Below are positions 16,784-24,226 of a stretch of 35,264 nt of DNA, piece after piece. Origin of the DNA: Prochlorococcus sp. AG-402-N10. GTDB lineage: Bacteria; Cyanobacteriota; Cyanobacteriia; PCC-6307; Cyanobiaceae. The notes under the pieces were generated by a model. The model saw only the letters and a list, made by a program, of their open reading frames with translations. It ran no database searches and had not been told where the DNA came from. The translations under genes were made by a program, and so were the position numbers. The stretch is taken from NCBI GenBank assembly GCA_003216465.1, contig QCIU01000006.1, forward strand, positions 68,967 to 104,230, given 5' to 3'. Positions within the stretch are counted from its first letter, which is position 1. Each line of letters opens with the position of its first letter.

Positions 16784-16948
16784 ATGACTAATTCAAAAAT
16801 TCAAAATAATCAAAAAAATATTGATACTAATAATCCTATAGATGAATATTTACAATGTCTTTCATATTGTGATATTCATCCAAAAGGTATAGATAATGAC
16901 TGCGAAGTGATTTGTATGGAGAGACATTTGAAAAATAATTATTGGTAA
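16784..16948 (+). CDS. Small Cys-rich hypothetical protein, 54 aa
   Basis: The start is placed at the ATG at 16784, because GAGGA lies 8 bases upstream; an in-frame ATG 33 bases earlier lacks such a site. The 54-residue protein has an Asn-rich N-terminus and a compact C-terminal part with four cysteines in the pattern CLSYC...C...C (residues 25, 29, 41 and 45) and a His, suggestive of a small metal-binding or disulfide fold. There is no signal peptide. It converges on the WD40 gene with 16 bp between stops, next to the zinc cluster, which may be coincidence. Confidence 0.6.
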   Translation: MTNSKIQNNQKNIDTNNPIDEYLQCLSYCDIHPKGIDNDCEVICMERHLKNNYW

Positions 16949-16964
16949 ATTTATATGCTATTAA

Positions 16965-18038
16965 TTACCTGAATCCCTTTGAAAAGGAACTAGTACGTAC
17001 TTTAAAATTCCAAACGGTTACAACACCCTTTGCATTAACCGCTGCTAAAGCACAGTCGTCGGGTCTCCAAGCAATATCTCCAACTAAATCTCCAGCAAAA
17101 GCAGCCCCAACAGGATCACCATTTCCATCGTTTTTAAGAAAACTAGCTACGACTGAACCATCTCTTGATCCAGAGGCAACTAACAACCCTTTGTTAGAAA
17201 AAGCTAGGCTAGAAATTGGTTCAGTATGATGACATAATTCTCCAGGCATAGTTCCTTCAGGGCCATTACCTGAAAAACTCCACACAGTAATTCTTTCACT
17301 ACCACTAGTTGCTAGTAGCATGCCAGTATCGTCAAATGAAAGGTGAGAAGGCTTCCCTGGATAACCCGTCATTTCAGCATCAAGTCCAGTTGATCTACGC
17401 CAGAAATGTACAGAATTATCTTGACTGCCACATGCGACTATATCTCCATCAGGGCTTAACTGCATCGAAACTAGTGAACCTTGCCATTCAAGTTTCTGAT
17501 TGGTTTTTTTATTTGCTACATCAAAGAAGGTTACTCGTCCATAGCATGCAGTTGCTAATTCATTTTTATTCGACCATGATATCGCACTTACTGTACTTGG
17601 ATGTTCTTCTGAAACCCATTCTTCAGTACCATCTTGATTAAAAACATATACTTTTTTGGAAAAAGCTATGGCCAAATATAAACCGCCATTTGACCAACTT
17701 AAATGTTCTACCCAACCTTTACCAAGTTTAATGACTTTAATTTCTTCGCCATTATTGCAATTCAATATGCGAACTATTCCATCTTGTCCAGAAGTTGCAA
17801 AAATCTCTCCATTTGGATGGATAGACATTGCAAGAAGACCTCCAGAATGAGCTTCATCTTTTTTCCAAATAATTTTACCTGTATCTCCTTCGAACCCATA
17901 AAGTCCTCCTCCTACATCTCCGACAATAAATAGTTTTCCTCCTAATGCCCAACCACAAACTATTGCATAATCATCAACTTCAGCAGACCATCCTTCATGA
18001 AACATGCCTCTGGGACTAAATGGCTCTATATCAGGCAC
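16965..18038 (-). CDS. WD40-repeat beta-propeller protein, linked to zinc cluster
   Basis: The 357-residue protein consists of WD40-type repeats throughout (for example LLAMSIHPNGEIFATSGQDG, VSMQLSPDGDIVACGSQDN, ISSLAFSNKGLLVASGSRDG, IAWRPDDCALAAVNAKG), enough for one seven-bladed propeller. No enzymatic domain or signal peptide is seen, so it is probably a cytoplasmic protein-interaction scaffold. The start is GTG, 13 bp inside the end of the upstream GTPase gene, with AGAGGG about 9 bases before it; an ATG at codon 12 (18005) is an alternative. Overlap with the COG0523 GTPase strongly suggests a shared role in zinc handling, which is inference from context. Confidence 0.85.
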   Translation of the reverse strand: MPDIEPFSPRGMFHEGWSAEVDDYAIVCGWALGGKLFIVGDVGGGLYGFEGDTGKIIWKKDEAHSGGLLAMSIHPNGEIFATSGQDGIVRILNCNNGEEIKVIKLGKGWVEHLSWSNGGLYLAIAFSKKVYVFNQDGTEEWVSEEHPSTVSAISWSNKNELATACYGRVTFFDVANKKTNQKLEWQGSLVSMQLSPDGDIVACGSQDNSVHFWRRSTGLDAEMTGYPGKPSHLSFDDTGMLLATSGSERITVWSFSGNGPEGTMPGELCHHTEPISSLAFSNKGLLVASGSRDGSVVASFLKNDGNGDPVGAAFAGDLVGDIAWRPDDCALAAVNAKGVVTVWNFKVRTSSFSKGFR

Positions 18039-19384
18039 TTATCAAATCCCTCTTGCATCTCTTTTTCATCAAGGTTTCTGCCAATAAACACGAGTTGATT
18101 TCTGCGTGGTTCATTACCCCATTCTTTATCTGGCTGGGCAGTAAATAGCATATGAACCCCTTGAAAGACTATTCGGCGTGGGTTGCCAGAATAACTAATA
18201 AAACCTTTTGTCCTGAATATATCAACCCCTTTCTCAGAAAGAAGTCTTCCCATCCAAGTATTTAACTTTTCAGGATCAACATCTCCAAAACGCTCTATTG
18301 CGATTGATCCAACTTCGTCATCATGTTCATGTTCTGCCACCCAGTTTCTTTCTGTTTTAAAAGGAATTTCCTTTACTTTATTTTGGCTATCTATTTTCAG
18401 CAATTTCATATTGAATTCTTCAGCAGTATGTTGTGTAAATAATCCAATTTTTGAAGATTTTTCAACCTCTAAAATAAAAGATTTAGGTCCTTTTTCTTCC
18501 AATTTAAGACTCACATGCTCATCATATGGAATGGTATTTCCAGGTTCTAAGTTTTTCGCTTTTTCTGCATAAAGTCTTACAGATGCTTCGGCTCCCTCTT
18601 TTAATTCTTCCTCGCTAAATCCTTGATTAGCAAAAGCTACTAATGACATCTCAGGATCAGGGCCTTCTTCAAGTTTTAATTCATGTTTCCCAGGCTCAAG
18701 CTCATAAACTCCTGACCACTCAAAAGGGTATTCAGGTTCTAAAAAAGTTGGTCTACGCTTTAGAATTTGGTCAAGATCAAATGCGCTAAGATTCAAAACT
18801 GTATCTATTGGGACTTGGGCATTTTCCGCTCGAATAATTCTAGTCATTCGATTCATGTCTCTCAACCTTGATTCCAGGCTGTCAAGAGCTTCATCAGAGA
18901 CTAAATCAGTTTTATTCAGAACTAAAACATCTGCAAATGCTACTTGTTCTGAACTCTCATCACTCCTTCCTATCTGTTGATCTATATGAGCGGCATCAAC
19001 TAATGTAACTATTCCATCAAGTGTGAATTCAGAACTGATTTCTTCATCCATAAAAAATGTTTGAGCAACTGGACCAGGATCTGCTAATCCAGTAGTTTCA
19101 ACTAAAACATAGTCAAATTTATCCCTTCTTTTCATCAGATTACCAAGGACTCTAATAAGATCGCCACGAACAGTACAACAAATGCAGCCATTTGACATTT
19201 CAAATACTTCTTCATCGGCGTTTATAACCAGTCCTTGATCAATTCCAACTTCTCCATATTCGTTCTCAATTACAGCGATTCGCTTACCATGCTCTTCGTT
19301 TAATATTCTATTTAGTAGAGTCGTTTTGCCAGAACCAAGAAATCCAGTCAGGATTGTCACAGGTACTTTTTCGTTAGTACTCAT
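18026..19384 (-). CDS. COG0523/G3E-family GTPase (CobW-type zinc chaperone) with inserted domain
   Basis: The 452-residue protein is a metallochaperone-type GTPase: P-loop GFLGSGKTT at 14-22, the metal-binding CxCC motif at C67, C69 and C70, and NKTD at 157-160. A CobW C-terminal domain spans about 345-450. Between them, about residues 218-335, lies an extra domain not found in ordinary CobW proteins (FEWSG at 221-225, DPEM at 243-246, FTQH at 316-319, EEF at 322-324), clearly similar to an insertion in the neighbouring ZnuA. A His/Asp patch (EHEHDD, 351-356) follows. By family and neighbourhood it should deliver zinc to client proteins under zinc limitation. It overlaps the WD40 gene by 13 bp. 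Confidence 0.9.
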   Translation of the reverse strand: MSTNEKVPVTILTGFLGSGKTTLLNRILNEEHGKRIAVIENEYGEVGIDQGLVINADEEVFEMSNGCICCTVRGDLIRVLGNLMKRRDKFDYVLVETTGLADPGPVAQTFFMDEEISSEFTLDGIVTLVDAAHIDQQIGRSDESSEQVAFADVLVLNKTDLVSDEALDSLESRLRDMNRMTRIIRAENAQVPIDTVLNLSAFDLDQILKRRPTFLEPEYPFEWSGVYELEPGKHELKLEEGPDPEMSLVAFANQGFSEEELKEGAEASVRLYAEKAKNLEPGNTIPYDEHVSLKLEEKGPKSFILEVEKSSKIGLFTQHTAEEFNMKLLKIDSQNKVKEIPFKTERNWVAEHEHDDEVGSIAIERFGDVDPEKLNTWMGRLLSEKGVDIFRTKGFISYSGNPRRIVFQGVHMLFTAQPDKEWGNEPRRNQLVFIGRNLDEKEMQEGFDKCLI

Positions 19385-19397
19385 AAATCAATTAATT

Positions 19398-19434
19398 TAA
19401 AAAAAAATGTCTAATAAAAACATATTAGACATTT
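19398..19434 (-). terminator. Rho-independent terminator of znuA
   Basis: On the minus strand, downstream of the znuA stop, a 10-bp stem (AATGTCTAAT paired with ATTAGACATT, 8-nt loop) is followed by a run of nine T. It ends about 15 bp before the start codon of the GTPase gene, so the GTPase needs its own promoter or read-through. Confidence 0.75.
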
Positions 19435-19442
19435 ATTGATAA

Positions 19443-19457
19443 TGAAAACCGTTATCT
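19443..19457. promoter_or_regulatory. Weak candidate Zur-type site upstream of the GTPase gene
   Basis: The sequence TGAAAAC-C-GTTATCT is an imperfect 7-1-7 inverted repeat with five of seven pairs matching, just after the znuA stop and about 60 bp before the GTPase start. It resembles Fur-family boxes, but similarity to the clear box at 20999-21015 is limited. The terminator hairpin between it and the GTPase start makes its role doubtful. Confidence 0.2.
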
Positions 19458-19467
19458 ATAGAAAAGT

Positions 19468-20976
19468 TTAATTTTGAAGAGAATTCCAGGTGCCTTCAAG
19501 TTTAGAGCCAGCTTCTTTATCACATGATCCACCTAATGAATTAACAATAGTACATGTATTATGAACTGCGACTGATACTGTATTCCCTGTCATCATTAAT
19601 CCATCAACAAATATTTGATTAGAAGCTAAAGGAACTGAACTTTGTCTACTCAAGTTTTTTAATAACTTAGAAGCTGGTATTTGTTCAGGAAATATTGCCT
19701 TAACATTTTCTTCATCAAGCATCTTCAACGTTGATTGAATATTGTCTGGTCTTAGACTTGATGAGTCACCAAGAAAATCTAGTAAGCTAATAGTCTCAAA
19801 TCCAAAAGCATCGCCGTAATATTCCATTGCTTTGTGTTTAGATACAATAACCCTGTTTGATTCTGGAATTGTTGAGACCTGCGCAACAATCCAGCTATCA
19901 AGTTCTTCTAGTGTTGAATCTACTGAAGCAAAGCTCGCATTGATTGATTTCCTGTCCGATCTATTAAAAACAGAGATATCTTTCTTTAAACTTTTACTTA
20001 CAACTTCTCCCATTTTTATAATGTTATGAGGATCATGCCAAACATGAGGATCTAATCCTCCGTGATCATGGTGGTGGTGTCCCTCGCCTTCATCTGGAAC
20101 TTGTGCAATTGGTTCAACATCGCTATTAGATAAATCTTTAAAGAAGTGTTCGTCGGCTTCAAACTCAAAAGGCATATGTTCAGTGAAGAAGGTATATTGG
20201 CCATCTTTCTCAATTTCTATATTAAATACTGTACTCTCCTTCCCTTGATCAAAATTAAGAACATAGGCTTTATTACTAGCTACAAGAGTCCCATTATTTT
20301 TTTTATTTATTGATTTCTTAGAACCTAATAGTTCTTTAGCAAGTTCTTCAGAAGATTCAATATCATTCGATTCGAGAATCACCATTTTCATGGCTGGATC
20401 TGCATATTCTCCACCTACCTTTGCGAATGACCACTTGTAGGAGCCTTTAGAGAGTTTAAATTTGCCTGCCCATTCAAATGATCCTTCTGCATGATCATCA
20501 TGTCCGGCGTGATCATCATGGTCGTCATGTCCATCATGATCATCTACTTTTGCTGCGGAGTGATCATCATGGTCATCATGCCCACCATGATCAGAGTGTT
20601 CATCTACATCTATAGCACTTACACCAATTACAACAGTTTGAGGCTTACCCTCCCAATTTTTCATGCTTGGGGTCATCTCTTTCCCTAGAGTAAAAACTTT
20701 ATCTGCACTGTTAAGTAATTGAGCTTGTCTTGGAGTGATTTTTAAGTCATGCACATCTTGTTTTCTTTCAACCAAACAGGTTACTTTATCAGAGGGTAAG
20801 GCAATAGATTTAACTAAATCGCAAGTGAGTGGCTCTACAGCTACATATGATTTTTCTTTGGCTAAAACATCTGGAGCAGCTGTTGATATTAATACAGTTC
20901 CAGCTAATAAAGTGTTTTTTAAAACAGAATGATTAGATTTCTTATTATTAAAAATTACTTTTTTAAAAATTGACAT
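19468..20976 (-). CDS. znuA: Zinc ABC transporter substrate-binding protein ZnuA with inserted domain
   Basis: ZnuA captures periplasmic zinc for the ZnuBC importer. The 502-residue protein is far longer than the usual roughly 310. It has a signal region (residues 20-40), a first ligand H76 in QDVHDL, a very long His/Asp-rich loop (126-162), then an inserted domain (about 166-282: FEWAG at 167-171, DPAM at 193-196, FTEH at 264-267, FEFE at 270-273), a second His stretch (HHHHDHG, 300-306), and the conserved DPHVWHDP with H311. H381 in SKHKA should complete the site. The inserted domain matches one in the adjacent GTPase. The gene diverges from znuC across a palindromic Zur-type box, so repression by Zur when zinc is replete is likely. 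Confidence 0.92.
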   Translation of the reverse strand: MSIFKKVIFNNKKSNHSVLKNTLLAGTVLISTAAPDVLAKEKSYVAVEPLTCDLVKSIALPSDKVTCLVERKQDVHDLKITPRQAQLLNSADKVFTLGKEMTPSMKNWEGKPQTVVIGVSAIDVDEHSDHGGHDDHDDHSAAKVDDHDGHDDHDDHAGHDDHAEGSFEWAGKFKLSKGSYKWSFAKVGGEYADPAMKMVILESNDIESSEELAKELLGSKKSINKKNNGTLVASNKAYVLNFDQGKESTVFNIEIEKDGQYTFFTEHMPFEFEADEHFFKDLSNSDVEPIAQVPDEGEGHHHHDHGGLDPHVWHDPHNIIKMGEVVSKSLKKDISVFNRSDRKSINASFASVDSTLEELDSWIVAQVSTIPESNRVIVSKHKAMEYYGDAFGFETISLLDFLGDSSSLRPDNIQSTLKMLDEENVKAIFPEQIPASKLLKNLSRQSSVPLASNQIFVDGLMMTGNTVSVAVHNTCTIVNSLGGSCDKEAGSKLEGTWNSLQN

Positions 20977-20998
20977 TCAATAAATTCGTAAATACTAA

Positions 20999-21015
20999 AA
21001 AATGATAATCATTTT
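20999..21015. promoter_or_regulatory. Zur/Fur-type operator (perfect 8-1-8 palindrome)
   Basis: AAAATGAT-A-ATCATTTT is a perfect 17-bp palindrome between the divergent znuA and znuC genes, 22 bp before the znuA start and 100 bp before the znuC start. It closely resembles cyanobacterial Zur boxes built on TGATAATnATTATCA-like sequence, and the Zur gene is in the same cluster. One operator could therefore govern both genes. Confidence 0.75.
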
Positions 21016-21115
21016 CATAAATAATGGCAATATTTGGTATCAATTGTTATGAAATAAGTATGGATTCCTTAATATTGATAAAATAAAGTTCTAACTGATT
21101 TAAATATATTATTTA

Positions 21116-21886
21116 ATGGCTACTTTAATTGCAGATAATTTAACTTATTCTTATTCAAAAAATAGTAAACCAGCTTTAAACAAAGTATCAGTTGAAATAA
21201 CACCAGGAACTCTAACAGCTCTTGTTGGACCAAATGGAGCTGGCAAATCTACACTTTTGAAATTATTGCAAGGAATAAATAATCCTGATATTGGAAATAT
21301 AACTATTGATGGGCAAAGTTTAGCTAGAAATAGATCCCAAGTTGCACTTATGCCACAAAGAAGCTCAATGAATTGGAAATTTCCTATTACAGTTGAAAAA
21401 TTAATTTCTTTAGGCCAAATAAAATATTCGAAATCAAAAAGTGCTAATCCATTCCAAATAAAAGCTCTTCTCGCAAATCCTAAGTCTTGGGTTAACAAAT
21501 GTTGTGAATTAGAAGCAACAATGCAACGAGTTGGAATTTCAAATCTCGCAAATAGAAGACTTGATTCTCTTTCAGGTGGACAGCAACAAAGAGCTCTTTT
21601 GGCTAAAACTTTAATGTCTCCTGCAAGAATTCTTTTATTAGATGAACCATGTGCTGCATTAGATCCTCCCGCAAAGGATGATTTTCTTAAGACAGTCCGT
21701 CAACTTGCAGATGCTGGCTTGTCTTTGTTTATAAGCAGTCATGATTGGGGTTCAACTCTCAATAATTATGATCAGGTAGTAGTTTTAGATAAAACAGTAT
21801 TAGCATCCGGAACTCCTAGTTCAATACAAGGTAAATTAGATGATCTTAATATTAGTTCTTTAAAAGAGAATAATTATTGTGATTAA
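21116..21886 (+). CDS. znuC: Zinc ABC transporter ATP-binding protein ZnuC
   Basis: This is the cytoplasmic ATPase subunit of the zinc importer. The 256-residue protein has Walker A GPNGAGKST (about residues 38-46), the ABC signature LSGGQQQR (about 156-163), Walker B ILLLDEP with the catalytic Glu, and a switch His in ISSHDW. It is divergent from znuA and separated from its membrane partner znuB by the oppositely oriented zur gene. A 14-bp gap separates it from the convergent zur stop. Confidence 0.92.
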   Translation: MATLIADNLTYSYSKNSKPALNKVSVEITPGTLTALVGPNGAGKSTLLKLLQGINNPDIGNITIDGQSLARNRSQVALMPQRSSMNWKFPITVEKLISLGQIKYSKSKSANPFQIKALLANPKSWVNKCCELEATMQRVGISNLANRRLDSLSGGQQQRALLAKTLMSPARILLLDEPCAALDPPAKDDFLKTVRQLADAGLSLFISSHDWGSTLNNYDQVVVLDKTVLASGTPSSIQGKLDDLNISSLKENNYCD

Positions 21887-21900
21887 AAATATGTTTAAAC

Positions 21901-22299
21901 TTAACTCTGAGCTTGATAACAGTTTTGGCAAAGTCCGAAATATTCAAGCGTATGAAATAAAAATTGAAATTTTTTTGGATTTTTCTTGGGACTATGAATA
22001 TCTTTTACCGGACAACCTTCCATTTTGGAGGTTTCTCCACATTGAACACATGTCAGGTGGTGAATATCTCTATCAACTGGTGTGTAAAGGACTTCTCCAG
22101 TTGGAAGATGTCTAGATCGAATTAATCCATGCTTTATAAGAACTTGAAGATTTCTATAAACTGTTGTCAAACCCATGGATTTGCCATCAATTATCAATTG
22201 TCTATGCAATTCTTGACCGCTCAATTCATCTTCACTTTTTTTAAGCTCTTCAAGAAGTTGCTCTTGTCTTTGGGTAATTTTTGGCTTCGCTACCATCAT
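21901..22299 (-). CDS. zur: Zur, Fur-family zinc-responsive repressor
   Basis: This is a Fur-family regulator, called Zur because it sits inside the znu genes. The 132-residue protein has a winged-helix DNA-binding domain (recognition helix TTVYRNLQVL at 45-54) and a dimerisation/metal domain with the structural zinc cysteines in two CxxC pairs, C84/C87 and C124/C127, plus H80 and H81. The start is placed at the first of two consecutive ATG codons (22299 or 22296); a TTG two codons earlier is less likely. It lies antisense between znuC and znuB. Binding to the 20999-21015 palindrome under zinc-replete conditions is expected from the family. Confidence 0.88.
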   Translation of the reverse strand: MMVAKPKITQRQEQLLEELKKSEDELSGQELHRQLIIDGKSMGLTTVYRNLQVLIKHGLIRSRHLPTGEVLYTPVDRDIHHLTCVQCGETSKMEGCPVKDIHSPKKNPKKFQFLFHTLEYFGLCQNCYQAQS

Positions 22300-22352
22300 T
22301 TTCAAGATCTATTAATGTCCTGTATTTTTGATCATAACGAATCATACGAATA

Positions 22353-23141
22353 ATGTCTTTTATAAACAGTTGGTGGTTAATTCCTTTAATAATTACTATT
22401 TTCTCAGGAATTTTATGTCCAGCTATGGGAACTGTTTTAATAACTCATAGAAGATTATTACAGGTAAATTTAATTTCTCACTGTGTTTTACCAGGACTTG
22501 CTCTAGCTTTGGCACTAGGGATTCATCCGTCAATTGGAGGAGTTATTAGTGGCCTACTAGGTTCAATTATTGCAGAAAGTTTAACTAATAAAAAAAGTGA
22601 AAATTACGAAGCGGTAATGAATACTATGCTTGCTGGAATGCTCGGTTTCGGAGTTTTACTCATTCCACTTCTTGGGATAAGAATTGATTTAGAGGCAGTA
22701 TTATTTGGAGATTTATTAACTGCTAACCTTAGTGATTTGTTAAGAACAATCATTGCTTTTTTAACATTTATTTTATTGATAACTTTTGGATATGAAAAAG
22801 TTGTTTATGTCGGATTAGATCCAGAGGGGGCTTCTGCCAGTGGAATAAATGTCTCTTTATTAAACCTAGCTCTAAGTTTTACTACTGCACTAGTTATAGT
22901 AAGTTCGATGTCAGCAGTGGGCGTTATTCTAGTAATCGCTTTATTATCAACACCTACTTTATTAGGCCTTGATAAGGCACAAAGTCTTAGGATCGCGATG
23001 ATGAGATCTTCATTCTTTGGCCTTTGTATTTCTCTATTGGGTTTTATTCTTTCAATTGTTTTTAACTTATCTCCTGGTCCTGCTATAAGTGTTATTTGCG
23101 TTGCTTCATTAATAATTCCAAAAATTGGAAATAAATTCTAA
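22353..23141 (+). CDS. znuB: Zinc ABC transporter permease ZnuB
   Basis: This is the membrane subunit of the zinc importer (ABC-3 family). The 262-residue protein has about eight hydrophobic segments and family blocks GTVLITHRRLLQVNLISHCVLPGLALA near residues 26-52, AVLFGDLL near 114-121 and the glycine-rich AVGVILVIALLSTPTL near 189-204, the cytoplasmic coupling region. It starts 53 bp from the divergent zur start, so it has its own promoter or is read through zur antisense. A TGAT-N8-ATCA sequence (22329-22344) in that gap is a weak potential Zur site. Confidence 0.92.
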   Translation: MSFINSWWLIPLIITIFSGILCPAMGTVLITHRRLLQVNLISHCVLPGLALALALGIHPSIGGVISGLLGSIIAESLTNKKSENYEAVMNTMLAGMLGFGVLLIPLLGIRIDLEAVLFGDLLTANLSDLLRTIIAFLTFILLITFGYEKVVYVGLDPEGASASGINVSLLNLALSFTTALVIVSSMSAVGVILVIALLSTPTLLGLDKAQSLRIAMMRSSFFGLCISLLGFILSIVFNLSPGPAISVICVASLIIPKIGNKF

Positions 23142-23149
23142 AACTTTTT

Positions 23150-23296
23150 TCAAAGTTTAAATGTCCAATCAGAATTAAGGATTTCTGCTTCTGGATTGTT
23201 TTTTAAGGCCACCTCAATAGCATCTTTTTTATTGTTTGCTATCACAACCTCATCAAACTCTTTGCCGTCTTTTTTTAAACATACTTTGAAGCGCAT
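23150..23296 (-). CDS. Small conserved hypothetical protein, 48 aa
   Basis: The ATG-initiated 48-residue protein (MRFKVCLKKDGKEFDEVV..., ending DWTFKL) reads like a compact beta-alpha-beta fold: two strands around the KKDGKEFDE turn, then a helix (NKKDAIEVALKNNP), then a strand. This pattern is typical of small cyanobacterial proteins of unknown function. It is convergent with znuB, 8 bp between stops. The balanced composition in an AT-rich background supports real coding. Confidence 0.65.
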   Translation of the reverse strand: MRFKVCLKKDGKEFDEVVIANNKKDAIEVALKNNPEAEILNSDWTFKL

Positions 23297-23390
23297 TGAA
23301 TTTTATAAAAACTTATTTCCATCTTAAATATTTTAGAAAGAAAATAAATAATTAATTGCTAAAAAATGTAATTTATTGATTGAGTATTAT

Positions 23391-23639
23391 CTAATTTTTT
23401 TGGAGTTTTTCCACTACAGTTTCTTTTTCAATTCTTGCAACATCTTGAAGACCGTTAGCATCAAACCAAGGAGCATTTTCCCAATCAAAGCCATCTCCAA
23501 AGGTGTTATCTGGAGCAGCTACGTACCAATGACATGAGGAATCTGGTACGTCAACTGCACATTTTGACCAATCAGCCTCCCATTGAGGAACTTGAACCCA
23601 CATAACAGAAGCTAGAAAAAAAGAAATAATAATATTCAT
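23391..23639 (-). CDS. Secreted Trp-rich hypothetical protein, 82 aa
   Basis: The protein has a short N-terminal hydrophobic segment (MNIIISFFLASVMWV), then a domain rich in tryptophan and acidic residues with two cysteines (C27 and C36: DWSKCAVDVPDSSCHWYVAAP) that could form a disulfide. It is probably exported. No family name is recognised. It lies in a run of minus-strand small genes. Confidence 0.6.
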   Translation of the reverse strand: MNIIISFFLASVMWVQVPQWEADWSKCAVDVPDSSCHWYVAAPDNTFGDGFDWENAPWFDANGLQDVARIEKETVVEKLQKN

Positions 23640-23648
23640 AAGTTATTG

Positions 23649-23786
23649 TTAGCAAAATTTTGAAAGATTCTTTTCACATTCTTTTCTTTTTTTCCAGTAT
23701 TGTTCTACTCCTTGGTAGTTATGTTTCCCTTTAACTTCTTTAAAACTATCTTCTTCGCTAACAAAAAAGGAAATTTTTCTTTTCAT
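23649..23786 (-). CDS. Small basic hypothetical protein, 45 aa
   Basis: The ATG start at 23786 is preceded by AGGTGG with 4 bases of spacing, a good ribosome-binding site. The 45-residue protein (MKRKISFFVSEEDSFKEV..., with YWKKRKECEKN near the end) is charged and probably soluble, with two cysteines. It is 9 bp upstream of the next minus-strand gene. The family is unknown. The ribosome-binding site overlaps a 16-bp palindrome. Confidence 0.55.
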   Translation of the reverse strand: MKRKISFFVSEEDSFKEVKGKHNYQGVEQYWKKRKECEKNLSKFC

Positions 23787-23792
23787 AAAGTC

Positions 23793-23808
23793 CACCTATC
23801 CATAGGTG
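23793..23808. promoter_or_regulatory. Perfect inverted repeat over a ribosome-binding site
   Basis: CACCTAT-CC-ATAGGTG is a perfect 7-bp inverted repeat ending 7 bp before the start codon of the 45-aa gene and including its AGGTGG ribosome-binding sequence. A further CTATCC/GGATAG pair at 23796-23821 allows an alternative fold. It could be an operator or a translation-control hairpin. Confidence 0.35.
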
Positions 23809-23962
23809 ATATATAGGATAGATTTATAATTTTTTGAAGTGAATTTATACTTAAATTATTTCTATTAATCTCTTATGGTATTTTGAAATGAATAATAGAA
23901 ATCTTTAGAATTAAAAAATTGTTCTTATTTAGATTTAAAAAAAAATACTTATCGACCTTAGC

Positions 23963-24109
23963 TTATATTGTTACGCCCTTTGTTTTAGGGATAGATAAAT
24001 CTCGATTTTCATCAAAATATCCAAGAGCATGCTTAGCAATCCCTCCACTTACTGAATAAAGCAAAGTTTATTGAAAAAGTTCAAAATATCTTTTAGTTTC
24101 TTTTCTCAT
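23963..24109 (-). pseudogene. Small gene interrupted by an in-frame TAA
   Basis: From the ATG at 24109 the minus strand reads 13 codons (MRKETKRYFELFQ), then TAA, then 34 more codons in the same frame (TLLYSVSGGIAKHALGYFDE..., ending TKGVTI) and a final TAA at 23963. The 34-residue part reads like a real protein. The most economical explanation is a 48-residue gene with a single nonsense change at codon 14. An alternative is a shorter protein starting at the TTG at 24064. The family is not recognised and no ribosome-binding site is seen. Confidence 0.4.
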
Positions 24110-24226
24110 TTAAAAATTATTTGTAATTATCTAAATTTTCTCTGTTCATACATAAACTCAAAAAATATTATAAATTAGGGATTTATACTATATCTTTTTT
24201 TATTCAAAGAAGGTTATATTTATATA

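Noticed and set aside
20484-20600. Repeated GATCATCATG-like DNA, possible tandem repeat
   Set aside because: It encodes the His/Asp-rich metal-binding loop of ZnuA, so it is a coding repeat, not a mobile or CRISPR element.
23141-23158. AAACTTT-TTTC-AAAGTTT inverted repeat after znuB
   Set aside because: Weak A-T-only stem with no T-run after it, so not convincing as a terminator.
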